A stretch of 64,000 nucleotides of DNA from Ramlibacter sp. (GCF_029866045.1 NZ_JARXAB010000057.1:1-64000); one strand, 5' to 3'; numbered from the stretch's first letter, positions 34,756 through 44,449 are shown. The notes: a model not told the origin generated them from the sequence alone. A program made the numbers and translations.

Positions 34756-35675
34756 TGGAAACCTACGCGCTGCTCCTGGCCTCGACGCTGAACGCCGGCA
34801 CCGTGCTGGCGATCGCGGCGCTGGGCCTGCTCATCAGCGAGAAGGCCGGCATCGTGAACCTCGGGGCTGAGGGCATGATGCTGTGCGCCGCCCTTGCGGG
34901 CTTCGCCGCCGTGGTACACACCGGCAGCGACCTGGCGGGCTTCGCCGCAGGCGCTGCGGCCGGCGCCGCGCTGGCGCTCATCTTTGGCGTGCTGGTCATC
35001 TGGCTCAATACCAACCAGTACGCCACCGGTCTGGCCCTGAGTCTGTTCGGGGCGGGTTTCTCGGCATTCGTCGGCGTCGGCTACGTGCAGGAGAAGCTGC
35101 CCGAGCGCCCCCGTTTCTCGATTCCTGCGCTGGGCGACGTGCCTCTGCTGGGGCCTGCACTGTTCCAGCACCACCCGGTTGTCTACCTCACCATCGCGCT
35201 CGTGGCGGGTCTGGTGTGGTTCCTGTATCGCTCCCGTGCCGGCCTGGTGCTGCGATCGGTGGGCGAGTCGCCCGAGTCGGCCCATGCCCTGGGCTACCGG
35301 GTGCGCCGCATCCGCCTGGCCGCGGTGGTGACTGGCGGCGCCCTGTGCGGGCTTTCCGGGGCCTACCTGTCGGTGATCTACACCCCGCTGTGGGTGGAGG
35401 GCATGGTGGCGGGCAAGGGCTGGATCGCTCTGGCGTTGACCACTTTTGCGACCTGGCGGCCAGCCCGTGTACTGCTTGGGGCTTACCTGTTTGGCGGCGT
35501 GACCATGCTGCAGTTCCACTTTCAAGCGGTGGGCATCGAGGTGGCCAGCGAGTTCCTGAACATGCTGCCTTACCTGGCCACGATCGTGGTGCTGGCTCTG
35601 ATTTCGCGCAATCCCGCCTGGATCCGGCTGAACATGCCCGCATCCCTCGGTAAGCCTTTTTATCCGGGTTCATAA
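34755..35675 (+). CDS. ABC transporter permease, BMP/nucleoside type (second)
   Basis: A 306-residue permease with the family motif EKAGIVNLGAEGMMLCAALA, SRAGLVLRSVGESPESAHAL and a C-terminal GWIALALTTFATWRPARVLL. With the preceding permease it forms the heterodimeric channel. The ATG overlaps the upstream stop (TGATG). The receptor gene follows after 53 bases. Confidence 0.9.
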   Translation: METYALLLASTLNAGTVLAIAALGLLISEKAGIVNLGAEGMMLCAALAGFAAVVHTGSDLAGFAAGAAAGAALALIFGVLVIWLNTNQYATGLALSLFGAGFSAFVGVGYVQEKLPERPRFSIPALGDVPLLGPALFQHHPVVYLTIALVAGLVWFLYRSRAGLVLRSVGESPESAHALGYRVRRIRLAAVVTGGALCGLSGAYLSVIYTPLWVEGMVAGKGWIALALTTFATWRPARVLLGAYLFGGVTMLQFHFQAVGIEVASEFLNMLPYLATIVVLALISRNPAWIRLNMPASLGKPFYPGS

Positions 35676-35728
35676 TTCGCCCTTTCCGACTCACCCAACC
35701 CTTCCTACCCTTCCAACCAGAGGATTTC

Positions 35729-36877
35729 ATGACCGACCTGAACAAACGTTCGATGCTGAAAGTCGCGGCCCTGACCGCCGTGGCCGCTGCCGCCCTCGTG
35801 GGCTGCGGCAAGAAAGAGGCCGCTGCCCCGGCCGCGGCCCCCGCCGCATCGGCTGCCAAGCCCGAGCCGCTGAAGATCGCGTTTGCCTACGTCGGCCCGG
35901 TGGGCGATGGCGGCTGGACCTTCGCCCATGACAACGCCCGCAAGGCTGTCGAGAAGGAATTCGGCGACAAGGTCGCCACCAGCTTTGTGGAGAAGGTCGC
36001 CGAGTCGGCCGACGCCGAGCGCAACTTCCGTGAACTGGTCTCCCAGGGCAACAAGCTGATCTTCGGCACCACCTTCGGTTACATGGAGCCCATGCTCAAG
36101 GTGGCCGCCGACCACAAGGACGTGAAGTTCGAGCACGCCACCGGCTTCAAGCAAGCCGAGAACATGCGTACCTACGACAGCCGCACCTACGAAGGCGCCT
36201 ACATGGCCGGCGTGATCGCCGGCAAGATGACCAAGACCAATGTGCTGGGCGTGGTCGGATCCATCCCAATCCCCGAGGTGGTTCGCAACATCAACAGCTT
36301 CACGCTCGGCGCTCAGTCGGTGAACCCCAAGATCAAGACCAAGGTGGTCTGGGTCGGCGAGTGGTTCAACATCCCCAAGGAAGGTGAAGCCGCCACCGCC
36401 CTGATCAACGGTGGTGCCGACGTGCTGATGCAAAACACCGATTCGTCCGCCGTGTTGCAGACCGCCGAGAAGATGGGCAAGCGCGCCTTCGGCTGGGACT
36501 CCGACATGAGCAGCTACGGCCCCAAGGCCCACCTGGGTTCGGCCATCATCAACTGGGCGCCGTACTACATCAAGACCACCCGTGAGGCCCTCGAGGGCAA
36601 GTGGACTGGTAACAGCGGCATCTGGTGGGGCGTGAAGGAAGGCGCGATCGACATGGTCTCGGTTGCCGCCGACGTGCCGGAAGACACCAAAAAGCGCATC
36701 GAGGAAATCAAGGCCGGCCTGAAGGACGGCACCTTCTCGATCTGGAAGGGCCCGATCGTCGGTCAGGACGGCAAGACCGTCCTCGCCAAGGACACCGTCG
36801 CCGACGACAAGTTCATGAGCGGCATCATGTTCTACGTCAAGGGCGTCGAGGGCAAGGTGCCCAGCGGCAAGAAGTAA
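35729..36877 (+). CDS. BMP-family substrate-binding lipoprotein (purine/nucleoside type)
   Basis: A 382-residue receptor anchored at Cys26 of the lipobox LVGC. An Ala/Pro linker precedes KIAFAYVGPVGDGGWTFAHD. Other marks are GTTFGYMEPMLKVAADHKDV, SIPIPEVVRNINSFTLGAQS and GWDSDMSSYGPKAHLGS. BMP proteins bind nucleosides or purine bases. Placement after its ATPase and two permeases completes the importer, and the neighbouring xdhAB suggests a purine ligand. A strong bidirectional terminator follows. Confidence 0.92.
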   Translation: MTDLNKRSMLKVAALTAVAAAALVGCGKKEAAAPAAAPAASAAKPEPLKIAFAYVGPVGDGGWTFAHDNARKAVEKEFGDKVATSFVEKVAESADAERNFRELVSQGNKLIFGTTFGYMEPMLKVAADHKDVKFEHATGFKQAENMRTYDSRTYEGAYMAGVIAGKMTKTNVLGVVGSIPIPEVVRNINSFTLGAQSVNPKIKTKVVWVGEWFNIPKEGEAATALINGGADVLMQNTDSSAVLQTAEKMGKRAFGWDSDMSSYGPKAHLGSAIINWAPYYIKTTREALEGKWTGNSGIWWGVKEGAIDMVSVAADVPEDTKKRIEEIKAGLKDGTFSIWKGPIVGQDGKTVLAKDTVADDKFMSGIMFYVKGVEGKVPSGKK

Positions 36878-36895
36878 TTCTTCTTTCCCGCAATG

Positions 36896-36922
36896 AAAAG
36901 GCCGCCCTCGGGCGGCCTTTTT
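36896..36922. terminator. bidirectional rho-independent terminator
   Basis: AAAAGGCCGCC, loop CTCG, GGCGGCCTTTTT form an 11-bp perfect stem with A-run on one side and T-run on the other, so it works on both strands. It sits in the convergent gap between the BMP receptor gene and the aldolase gene, ending both operons. Confidence 0.9.
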
Positions 36923-37003
36923 CGTTGGCGGCAGGTGACTGCTTCAGGGTGCCGGGCCCGGGCGGTGCGAGGGTCACCCGGGCCCCGGGCCCCGGGCGCA
37001 GGT

Positions 37004-38044
37004 TCAGGGCTTCGGTGCGCTCGCCCCGTCCCGCTGTTTGGCAAGAAGGTCAAGGGCGACGTCCACGATCATGTCTTCCTGCCCGCCCACCATGCGCCGC
37101 TTACCCAGCTCGACGAGGATATCGACCGTTTTGAGGTCGTATTTTTTCGCCGCGGCTTCGGCATGGCGCAGGAAGCTGGAGTAAACCCCCGCATAGCCCA
37201 GCGCCAGCGTCTCGCGGTCCACGCGCACCGGCCGGTCTTGCAGCGGCCGCACGATGTCGTCTGCGGCGTCCATCAGCGTCATGAGGTCACAGCCGTGGTT
37301 CCAACCCAGGCGCGCCGCCGCCGCAATGAAGACCTCCAGCGGGGCATTGCCCGCCCCCGCGCCCATGCCGGCGAGACTGGCGTCGACCCGGTCGCAGCCT
37401 TCTTCCACCGCGACGATGCTGTTGGCCACGCCCAGACTCAGGTTGTGGTGCGCGTGCATGCCGGTCTCGGTCTCGGGCTTGAGCACGTCTTTGAAGGCTC
37501 GGAACCGCTCGCGCACATCGTTCATGGACAGTGCGCCGCCCGAGTCGACCACGTAGCAGCAGGTGGCGCCGTAGCTTTCCATGAGCTTGGCTTGTTGGGC
37601 CAGCCCTTGCGGCGTGTTCATGTGGCTCATCATCAAGAAGCCGACCGCCTCCATCCCCAGGTGGCGTGCGTACTCGATGTGCTGCTTGGAAATGTCGGCC
37701 TCGGTGCAGTGGGTGGCCACCCGCACGATGCGGGCGCCTGCCTGGTAGGCCGCCTTCAGGTCGTGGACGGTGCCGATGCCAGGCAGCAGCAGCGTGGCGA
37801 TCTTGGCGTGCTTGACTTCACTGGCGACCGCCTCGATCCACTCGAGGTCGGTGTGGGCACCGAAGCCGTAGTTGAAGCTGCCGCCCTGCAGGCCGTCACC
37901 ATGGGCCACCTCGATCGAGTCGACCCGGGCGTCGTCCAGTGCGCGCGCGATCTGCCGCGCCTGGCCCACGGTGTATTGATGGCGAATGGCGTGGCTGCCA
38001 TCGCGCAGTGTCACGTCGGAGATGTAGACCTTTTTTCCGTTCAT
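37004..38044 (-). CDS. mhpE: 4-hydroxy-2-oxovalerate aldolase
   Basis: A 346-residue DRE-TIM-type aldolase. [20 protein letters not shown] near the start carries the catalytic arginine, the metal-binding aspartate and the catalytic histidine; [17 protein letters not shown] near 196 supplies the metal-ligand histidines. It splits 4-hydroxy-2-oxovalerate into pyruvate and acetaldehyde, which is channelled to the acetaldehyde dehydrogenase encoded ten bases upstream. It is the last gene of the minus-strand arm of the aromatic island. Confidence 0.94.
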   Translation of the reverse strand: MNGKKVYISDVTLRDGSHAIRHQYTVGQARQIARALDDARVDSIEVAHGDGLQGGSFNYGFGAHTDLEWIEAVASEVKHAKIATLLLPGIGTVHDLKAAYQAGARIVRVATHCTEADISKQHIEYARHLGMEAVGFLMMSHMNTPQGLAQQAKLMESYGATCCYVVDSGGALSMNDVRERFRAFKDVLKPETETGMHAHHNLSLGVANSIVAVEEGCDRVDASLAGMGAGAGNAPLEVFIAAAARLGWNHGCDLMTLMDAADDIVRPLQDRPVRVDRETLALGYAGVYSSFLRHAEAAAKKYDLKTVDILVELGKRRMVGGQEDMIVDVALDLLAKQRDGASAPKP

Positions 38045-38054
38045 CGTCAACTCC

Positions 38055-38996
38055 TCACACAGGGGCAGTGCCACGCAGCATGCGGGCGGCCATACGCTCT
38101 GCGGTTTGCAGGGCGGCACTGGTCATGATGTCCAGATTGCCGGCGTAAGCGGGCAGGTAGTGGGCGGCGCCCTCCACCTCCAGGAAGATGGACGTCTTGA
38201 TGCCCGACAGACGCTCGCCAACCCCGGGGATTTTCAGATCGGCCACCCGGTCGAACTGCACCTTCTGCTTGAGGCGGTAGCCAGGGACATAGCTCTGAAC
38301 GGCCGTGGCCATTTCCTCGACGGACCGGGCAATGTCGTCCTCGTTGGCTGTCTCGCTCAGGGTGTAGACGGTGTCGCGCATGATGAGCGGCGGTTCGGCC
38401 GGATTGAGCACGATGATGGCCTTGCCTTTGGTGGCGCCGCCGAGGGTCTCGATAGCGCGCGAGGTGGTTTCAGTGAACTCGTCGATGTTGGCGCGCGTGC
38501 CCGGACCCGCGCTCTTGCTGGAGATGCTGGCCACGATCTCGCCGTAATGCACCTTGGCGACGCGGTTGACGGCGGCCACCATCGGAATCGTGGCCTGCCC
38601 GCCGCAGGTCACCATGTTCACATTGGGCGCGTCCAGGTGCGCGTTTCCGTTCACGACCGGAATGCAGTAGGGCCCGATGGCCGCTGGTGTGAGGTCGATC
38701 ATGCGGATGCCGGGCTTCACCTGGCGCAGCAGGGCATCGTTTTTCACGTGCGCGGCGGCGCTGGTCGCGTCGAAGACGATGTCGATGTCTTTGAAAATCG
38801 GCAGTTGAAGGAGCCCCTCCACCCCGCCGGCGGTGGTGGCCACGCCCAAGCGCTCGGCGCGCGCTAGACCGTCGGAAGTTGGGTCGATGCCGACCATGGC
38901 CGCTATCTCGAGATTTGCGCCATGGCGCAAGATCTTGATCATCAAGTCGGTGCCGATGTTGCCGCTCCCGACGATCGCGGCTTTGAGTTTTTTCAT
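38055..38996 (-). CDS. mhpF: acetaldehyde dehydrogenase (acylating)
   Basis: A 313-residue enzyme oxidising acetaldehyde to acetyl-CoA with NAD+. Features: [18 protein letters not shown] at the N-terminus for NAD, catalytic Cys in [14 protein letters not shown] near 130, and [20 protein letters not shown] near 160. It forms a complex with the aldolase. The start [10 protein letters not shown] is chosen as in the family. Confidence 0.95.
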   Translation of the reverse strand: MKKLKAAIVGSGNIGTDLMIKILRHGANLEIAAMVGIDPTSDGLARAERLGVATTAGGVEGLLQLPIFKDIDIVFDATSAAAHVKNDALLRQVKPGIRMIDLTPAAIGPYCIPVVNGNAHLDAPNVNMVTCGGQATIPMVAAVNRVAKVHYGEIVASISSKSAGPGTRANIDEFTETTSRAIETLGGATKGKAIIVLNPAEPPLIMRDTVYTLSETANEDDIARSVEEMATAVQSYVPGYRLKQKVQFDRVADLKIPGVGERLSGIKTSIFLEVEGAAHYLPAYAGNLDIMTSAALQTAERMAARMLRGTAPV

Positions 38997-39006
38997 GCGT
39001 GCCTCC

Positions 39007-39792
39007 TCAGGCCATGCGGCAAGAGACATTGCCGAGCGCGCCAATGTGCGCGGTGACCAGGTCGCCGGCGGTGACAGGAACCATCGGCCCCAGGGCGCCA
39101 GAGAGGATCACCTGTCCGGCGCGAAGGGTGCTGCCGCGTGCGGCCATCGTGCGCGCCAGCCAGTAAGCGGCCCGCAGGGGGTGGCCCAGGCAAGCGGCGC
39201 CAGTGCCGATTGACACGGTCTCACCGTTCTTGTCCATCTGCATCCCGATCTCGCCCAGCGCCAGTTGGCCGATCGACACGGGCTGGTCGCCCAGCACGTA
39301 CAGGCCGCTCGAGGCGTTGTCGGCGACGGTGTCGACCAGGGTGATTTTCCAGTCGGTGATGACGCTGTCCACCACTTCAATGGCGGGCAAGGCATACGCG
39401 AGGCACGCCAAAAACTCCGCATAGGTCGGCGTGCCTTCGGGCAGGTCACGCGCCATCACGAAAGCGACCTCGGCCTCCACCTTCGGCTGGATAAGCCTTG
39501 CCATCGGGATGGACTGGCCGCTGAGGAACTCCATGTCGTCAAAAAGAATCCCGAAGTCCGGCTGGTCAACCCCGAGTTGTTGCTGCACGGCGCGCGACGT
39601 CAGTCCGACCTTCATGCCCACGATCCGGGCGCCCTGCTCGAGGCGGACGCGGGTATTGATCTCCGCCACCGCGTAGGCGGCGTCTATTCCTGCGATGCCG
39701 TGACTTTCCGAGATCCGGCCGATGGTGTGGCGGCTTTGGCGCGCATTCAACAAGGCGCTTGCTGCCGCAATGTGATGGGTGTCGAGGCTCAT
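39007..39792 (-). CDS. mhpD: 2-keto-4-pentenoate hydratase
   Basis: A 261-residue hydratase/fumarylacetoacetase-like protein that hydrates 2-hydroxypenta-2,4-dienoate to 4-hydroxy-2-oxovalerate. [37 protein letters not shown] (metal-binding Glu pair) and [18 protein letters not shown] are characteristic. It lies ten bases before the acetaldehyde dehydrogenase gene. The alternative 2-oxo-hept-3-ene-dioate hydratase is possible but fits the neighbours less well. Confidence 0.92.
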   Translation of the reverse strand: MSLDTHHIAAASALLNARQSRHTIGRISESHGIAGIDAAYAVAEINTRVRLEQGARIVGMKVGLTSRAVQQQLGVDQPDFGILFDDMEFLSGQSIPMARLIQPKVEAEVAFVMARDLPEGTPTYAEFLACLAYALPAIEVVDSVITDWKITLVDTVADNASSGLYVLGDQPVSIGQLALGEIGMQMDKNGETVSIGTGAACLGHPLRAAYWLARTMAARGSTLRAGQVILSGALGPMVPVTAGDLVTAHIGALGNVSCRMA

Positions 39793-39831
39793 GTGTCTCC
39801 TTCGGTTTTTGTGTGTGGCCTGCCAGCAGGC

Positions 39832-40851
39832 TTATTCGTCGAGGCTTGTGCGCGCCAGCCAGCGCAAGGCGTTGTCTTGGCGCAAAAGGCGGGTGGTGGC
39901 CTCGTCCAGCGACAGGTCTTCGATTCGCTTGGCGGGCTCTTTGTCGAGGATGGCAAAGGGGTAGTCGGTGCCAGCCATCACCTGCCCTTCGCCGTAGGTC
40001 GCCAGCAGGAACTGGATGGTTTGCCGGTCGTACACCAGGTCATCGACGAATAGCTTGCGGGCCATGTCGCGTGGCGACATGTTCATCAGCTTGCGCACCG
40101 GGGGCATCTGGGTCCAGGCATGCTGCAGGCGCGGCAGCATCATGGGCAGCGCGCCGCCGCCGTGGCTGAAGGCGATTCGCAAGCCGGGGTGCCGCGCCAT
40201 GAGCCCCGAGGTCAGGAGCGACGTGGCCGAGAGACCAACCTCCCCGGGAAACGCCACCACCTGTTCGAGCCCGTCACCGACCAGCCGGTCCATGCCCGCC
40301 GGCCGCAACGCGTGCACGAAGATGGCCGCGCCCAGAGATTCGGCCGCTGCGAAGAAGGGCTGGAAATCGGGGTGCCCTAGGGGCTTGCCGTTGACGTTTG
40401 TTCCGAGTTCAACGCCTGCCAGTCCCAGGTCGCCCACCGCGCGCTCGAGTTCACGAATCGCCAAGTCGACATCTTGCAGGGGCACCGCGCCCAGGCAGGT
40501 CAGTTGCTTGCGGTGACGCGCTTGCAGGCTTGCCAACTCCTCATTCATGAAGCGCGTGAGCATCAGCGCGTCTTCGGCGGCGAGCCAGTAGGACAGCAGC
40601 TCCGGCATCGGGCTGACCACCTGGTGCGTCACGCCCATCTGCGCCATTTCCTTGGCGCGCTTGTCCGGGTCCCACGAGGTGTCGGGCACCGTGCGGTACA
40701 CCTTCCCCTCGATCATCACGTGGCGGTCGCAGGCGTGACTGGCCGGCGCCATCGAGGGCCAGGCGACGCCTTTGCGAGCCCCGACATAGGCCGGGAACTG
40801 CTCCGGGATCCAGTGGGTGTGGACGTCGATCAGGCCGCAGCAGTGGTTCAT
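39832..40851 (-). CDS. amidohydrolase-2/ACMSD-like decarboxylase
   Basis: A 339-residue TIM-barrel metalloenzyme. LIDVHTHWIPEQFP near residue 8 gives the HxH ligands, IFVHALRP and AFSHGGGALPMMLPR the other histidines, and AGTDYPFAI the aspartate. ACMSD-type enzymes remove a carboxylate from ring-cleavage products or aromatic acids without oxygen. Between the reductase-ferredoxin and hydratase genes (4-base overlap with the former), it probably decarboxylates the ring-cleavage product or its aromatic precursor. The exact step is inferred. Confidence 0.82.
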   Translation of the reverse strand: MNHCCGLIDVHTHWIPEQFPAYVGARKGVAWPSMAPASHACDRHVMIEGKVYRTVPDTSWDPDKRAKEMAQMGVTHQVVSPMPELLSYWLAAEDALMLTRFMNEELASLQARHRKQLTCLGAVPLQDVDLAIRELERAVGDLGLAGVELGTNVNGKPLGHPDFQPFFAAAESLGAAIFVHALRPAGMDRLVGDGLEQVVAFPGEVGLSATSLLTSGLMARHPGLRIAFSHGGGALPMMLPRLQHAWTQMPPVRKLMNMSPRDMARKLFVDDLVYDRQTIQFLLATYGEGQVMAGTDYPFAILDKEPAKRIEDLSLDEATTRLLRQDNALRWLARTSLDE

Positions 40852-42524
40852 GGGCTAGGTTCGATGGGTTGAGTGGCGATCCAGATCGTGCCATTGCGCA
40901 CCTGGGCCGGGTAGCTGCGGATCGCCTTGGTGCATGGGGTAGACACCGGCTTGCCGGTGCGCACGTCGAAGCTGCCCAGGTGCAGGCCGCATTCGATCAG
41001 ATGCCCCTCCAGGGATCCCTCGTCGCAGAGCGAAGATGATCCGTGGCTGCACTTGTCGTCTGTTGCGAAGACCTCTTCGCCCCGGATACGGTAGATGGCG
41101 ATGCGAGTGCCGTCGGGCAAGCTGGTGCTGCCGATGGCGCCCTCTTCAATGTCTTCAAGCGGGCAAGCTGCCAGGTCGGGTGCGGTGGCCTGTGCGGCGG
41201 GAGGCGGCGGTGGGGGAAGCGTTGAAGGCACCTGCGCCAAAGGCGCTGAAGGTGCCAGTGCGGCCGGCCCATCGGACGGCGTCACGGTGACTGGCACCGG
41301 CTCAGCCGGCCCCTCCGGGGTGTGGTTCGGTGGCGATCGCAGCTCGGTCAAAGAGGCAAACGCCTCCGGCGTCATGCTTTGCCCGGCGTCGAGGATCCGG
41401 CGCAGCAGGTTGAAATCCTGCGGTGCGTTGATGGCTGCTACGCCCACCAGCCTTCCGGCCGACCACTGGCCGACCACGAGGCCAGTGGCCGGGTCGCCCC
41501 GGCGAACCTCCTGGTCCCCCTGTGGGAGGCCTGCGCATTGCAGCCGCAGGCTGCCTTGATCTGACCAGAACCAGGGGGCCGCAGCGCCGGTCACCACGCG
41601 GGGCGCGCCGTTGGTCCCGCCGCACAGTTGGCGGGCCAGGGCCTGCGCTTGCCCCCGCGCATTCGACCAGGTCTCGATGCGCTCGAACCGACCGCTGATC
41701 GGATTGCGTTGGCGCGTCACATCGCCAATGGCGTACACATCGGGTTGGGTGGTCCTGAAGTTTGCGTCGACGAAGATCCCGTCGTCTGTGGCAATGCCTG
41801 CGGCATGCGCGAGGTCGTCGTTGGCGACAACGCCGATCCCGACCACGACGACATCAGCTTCAACCCGGCGCCCGTCTGCCAGTTCGACCCCACCGCGGTG
41901 GATGGCTTTCACCTGGGCGCCGAGCAGCACCTGCGCGCCGCTGGCGCGGTGGTGCCCCAGCAAAACCTCGGCGATGGTCGCCGGCACAGTCCGCGCCATC
42001 AGGCGTGGAGCGGCTTCCAGCACGGTGACGCGGGCGCCGAGTTGCCCGGCGGAGGCGGCCAGCTCCAGACCAATGGGGCCGCCCCCAATGACGGCCAGCT
42101 TCAATCCGTCGCGCAGCTTGGCCCGAATGGCCCGCGCATCATCCAAGGTGCGCAGGAAATGCACTGGCGCTTGGGGGTCGCTGCCCGCCAAGGGCCTTGG
42201 CCTCGCGCCGGTTGCCAGCACCAGGCAGTCCCAGGGCAGTTGGCGCCCGTCACTCAGCGCCAGCGCGCGGCGATCGGTGTCGATGGCCACAGCCTTGCAG
42301 CCTGAGATGACCTGCACCCCTGCAAGCCCGTCGGCCTGCAGCATCAGGGTCGACTCGTCCCCGCGCTGGAATTCCTTGGAAAGGGGAGGGCGGTCATAGG
42401 GCGCGTGATGCTCCTCGCCCAACAGCGTCACCGAGCCTGCATAGCCGAGGCTGGCAAGCGAGCGGGCCAGGGTGTGGCCGGCCAAGCCACTCCCCACGAT
42501 CACAAGGGCGGGTGAAGCGGACAT
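40848..42524 (-). CDS. ferredoxin reductase-Rieske ferredoxin fusion
   Basis: A 558-residue electron-transfer protein. Residues 1 to about 395 form an FAD/NAD(P)H ferredoxin reductase (FAD loop IVGSGLAGHTLARSL at 9-23, NAD loop AVIGGGPIGLELA at 144-156, YAIGDV at 264-269). A Pro/Ala-rich linker runs from about 398 to 452, with seven consecutive prolines near 436-442. The last 100 residues are a Rieske [2Fe-2S] ferredoxin with ligands Cys492, His494, Cys512 and His515. It would take electrons from NADH to the Rieske oxygenase encoded on the other arm without separate proteins. The start MSASPALVIVG lies two bases after the LigB stop. Usually these two are separate genes. Confidence 0.93.
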   Translation of the reverse strand: MSASPALVIVGSGLAGHTLARSLASLGYAGSVTLLGEEHHAPYDRPPLSKEFQRGDESTLMLQADGLAGVQVISGCKAVAIDTDRRALALSDGRQLPWDCLVLATGARPRPLAGSDPQAPVHFLRTLDDARAIRAKLRDGLKLAVIGGGPIGLELAASAGQLGARVTVLEAAPRLMARTVPATIAEVLLGHHRASGAQVLLGAQVKAIHRGGVELADGRRVEADVVVVGIGVVANDDLAHAAGIATDDGIFVDANFRTTQPDVYAIGDVTRQRNPISGRFERIETWSNARGQAQALARQLCGGTNGAPRVVTGAAAPWFWSDQGSLRLQCAGLPQGDQEVRRGDPATGLVVGQWSAGRLVGVAAINAPQDFNLLRRILDAGQSMTPEAFASLTELRSPPNHTPEGPAEPVPVTVTPSDGPAALAPSAPLAQVPSTLPPPPPPAAQATAPDLAACPLEDIEEGAIGSTSLPDGTRIAIYRIRGEEVFATDDKCSHGSSSLCDEGSLEGHLIECGLHLGSFDVRTGKPVSTPCTKAIRSYPAQVRNGTIWIATQPIEPSP

Positions 42525-42526
42525 CC

Positions 42527-43594
42527 TCAGACGACGCTGTATTCTGCGAACACCTTGTTCGAGTTGAAGATATGGGTTTCGGTGAAGGAGCTCCACTTCA
42601 GCGGTGCCTTCAGCTCCTGCATGGCGCCCAGCAGGGGACACCAATTGAGCAGTTCCTGTTGGCCCGCCGCCTCAAAATCTTCAGTGGACTGGCTGTGCCA
42701 ATAGCCGTAGTCCGCCTCGTTGAGCGCTTTGAACAAGGCACGGTCAGCCGGGGTGTCTGGCCGCATGTGGAAGGTGCGGTCGCACAAGAAGGCATGCGAC
42801 CAGCTCGAAGAGGCGACCATCGCCACGCGCCAGGGTGAATCGCGCAGGACGCGCGCCGTCGCGGCGCCCATGTCCATGCAACGAGCCGGTGACGGCCCCG
42901 GCGGATCAAGGTCCAGCTCGGCGTTCATGTTCGACAGGAAGCCGCGCGCCGAAATGACCTTGCGCCCGTAGCAATTGATCGGCATGGCGAGGGTCGGGTA
43001 GTCCCAGCCCATGCGGTCGTAATCGAGGTAGAGGATGGCGTTGGTGAACGCGTGCGCCAGGCTTTCGTGGTGCAGCGGCTTGTACGCATAGGCGACGTCG
43101 AAGTTCTGCTCGAGCAAGCCTGTGGTGAGGTGCTTGCCGATGTCCCGGCGTCCCTTGAGGCGGTACATCTTGTCCGGGCCTTCGCCCCAGGCGTTGGGCT
43201 TGCCGGTCATCATCGACGAACTCTGCGCGTGGCGCCATGGGTACAAGTCCATGTCGTCATAGGCGCAGACCGTGAACGGAGGAATGATGTCCTCCTTGAA
43301 ATTCTCGTACTGGTCGTCGCCCCAGATCAGCACCACGTCCGGATTGAAGTCGTCAATCGCCCGGCGCACGCGGCGGAACTGCTCCACCAGCGCGGCGCGA
43401 TGGCGTCCTGCCGCAGCGGTGCCTTGGTCATCGCCCCATTCTTCACGCATGGCAGCGGGCCAGTTCTCAGGGGACTTCAATGCGTCCGAGATGCCTGGGT
43501 CCTTCAGCGTGAGCCGCAGGATGCCACTCATCATTTCATCGGGGGTGCACAGGGGGGGGTAATGGGACAAGCCCACGCCGAGGATTTCTGCCAT
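42527..43594 (-). CDS. class III extradiol ring-cleavage dioxygenase (LigB-type)
   Basis: A 355-residue LigB-superfamily enzyme. ILGVGLSHYPPLC near residue 5 carries the first iron-ligand histidine; VVLIWGDDQYENFKED near 85, HHESLAHAFTNAILYLDYDR and MVASSSWSHAFLCDRTFH complete the active-site pattern. It cleaves a catechol-type ring next to the hydroxyls using Fe(II). It does not look like MhpB and is longer. It is first after marR in the minus-strand arm, so it is probably the ring-cleavage step for the dihydroxylated product of the Rieske oxygenase. Confidence 0.88.
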   Translation of the reverse strand: MAEILGVGLSHYPPLCTPDEMMSGILRLTLKDPGISDALKSPENWPAAMREEWGDDQGTAAAGRHRAALVEQFRRVRRAIDDFNPDVVLIWGDDQYENFKEDIIPPFTVCAYDDMDLYPWRHAQSSSMMTGKPNAWGEGPDKMYRLKGRRDIGKHLTTGLLEQNFDVAYAYKPLHHESLAHAFTNAILYLDYDRMGWDYPTLAMPINCYGRKVISARGFLSNMNAELDLDPPGPSPARCMDMGAATARVLRDSPWRVAMVASSSWSHAFLCDRTFHMRPDTPADRALFKALNEADYGYWHSQSTEDFEAAGQQELLNWCPLLGAMQELKAPLKWSSFTETHIFNSNKVFAEYSVV

Positions 43595-43618
43595 ATCTGT
43601 CTCCGAATCTGCGAGGGA

Positions 43619-44236
43619 TCAGTTGATCACTTCAGACGTCTCGTGATGCGCTTTTGTCCGCGCCTTCTTGCGCGAAGCAGCGGCTGCCGCTTCGTTTTCT
43701 TGTTCCTGCGCGCGTGCGATGGAAGTCGTCAATTGGGTCAGGAGGGTGACCAGGTGCAGGCGCTCCTGGCGGGTGAGTCCCGCCATCAGGCGCTCGAGCC
43801 TTTTCCAGTGCGCTGGAAGATTCGCCTTCAGGAAGGTCTCTCCCTCCGGCGTCAGCACGGCCAGCAGCGATCGCTGGTCTGATGCGTTGAGCTCGCGGCG
43901 GATCAATCCCTTTTCGGCCAAGGTGTTGATGTTGCCGGACAGGTTGTTGGGTTTGACCACCAGCATGCCAGCCAGCGCGCCCATCGTGGTGGGCTGTCGC
44001 GTCCGTTGCAAGGTGGTGAGGATGTTGAACTGCAGCGGCGACAGACCCATGGTTCCGACCTCGTCGGCCTGGTCGCGGTCGAGGGTGGCGAAAGTGCGGT
44101 AAACCGCCAGAAGCACCCACAGCGCCGACCCATCGAGCGCCTTGTCCAGTGCCGCGCTCACGGCCACCTGATCGCTCAGGGGAAGGACTGGCAACGCTGC
44201 TCCGGCACGGGCGTTCTTTGGTTTGCGTGGTTGCAT
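43619..44236 (-). CDS. MarR-family transcriptional regulator
   Basis: A 205-residue regulator with the winged helix LSPLQFNILTTLQRTRQPTT, VVKPNNLSGNINTLAEKGLI and RRELNASDQRSLLAVLTPEG (residues about 75-140), and a basic C-terminal tail of KKARTKAHHE type. It is the first gene of the minus arm, 24 bases before the dioxygenase gene, and faces the Bug receptor gene across a 213-base AT-rich gap, so it most likely represses both arms until the aromatic or a CoA/derived effector binds. The start MQPRKPKN is preferred over one ten codons upstream. Confidence 0.87.
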   Translation of the reverse strand: MQPRKPKNARAGAALPVLPLSDQVAVSAALDKALDGSALWVLLAVYRTFATLDRDQADEVGTMGLSPLQFNILTTLQRTRQPTTMGALAGMLVVKPNNLSGNINTLAEKGLIRRELNASDQRSLLAVLTPEGETFLKANLPAHWKRLERLMAGLTRQERLHLVTLLTQLTTSIARAQEQENEAAAAASRKKARTKAHHETSEVIN

Positions 44237-44241
44237 GGAGA

Positions 44242-44255
44242 TTCGAATATTTCGA
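44242..44255. promoter_or_regulatory. TTCGA direct repeat just upstream of marR
   Basis: TTCGAATATTTCGA contains two TTCGA half-sites nine bases apart and an internal TTCGAA palindrome, a few bases upstream of the MarR start. It could be an operator covering the marR promoter. AT-rich sequence to 44275 fits a promoter. Confidence 0.35.
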
Positions 44256-44345
44256 TATCTGAACAATTTTTATTATGACAGCCTGCGTCCGATTTCGAGC
44301 CATTCCGACCTAGGGTTTTCCATCATTCACTGGACAATGTGTATC

Positions 44346-44358
44346 TTGAATAGTTCAA
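44346..44358. promoter_or_regulatory. TTGAA-TAG-TTCAA inverted repeat in divergent promoter
   Basis: TTGAATAGTTCAA is a perfect inverted repeat with a three-base centre, about 90 bases before the Bug receptor gene, typical of a MarR-type site. AT-rich sequence and a TAGACTTTAT stretch follow, where the promoter of the plus arm may lie. Confidence 0.45.
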
Positions 44359-44449
44359 AAAATGAAATGGGATGCTAGACTTTATCAGTGCCGGCAAACC
44401 AAGCCGAGCAAGCCGAGCGGGCTCAATTCAAAACTTTGAGGAGACATGC

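Noticed and set aside
36950-37000. GC-rich palindromic stretch after the bidirectional terminator
   Set aside because: Several overlapping CCCGGG stems can be drawn, but without a T-run or clear single structure it adds nothing firm.
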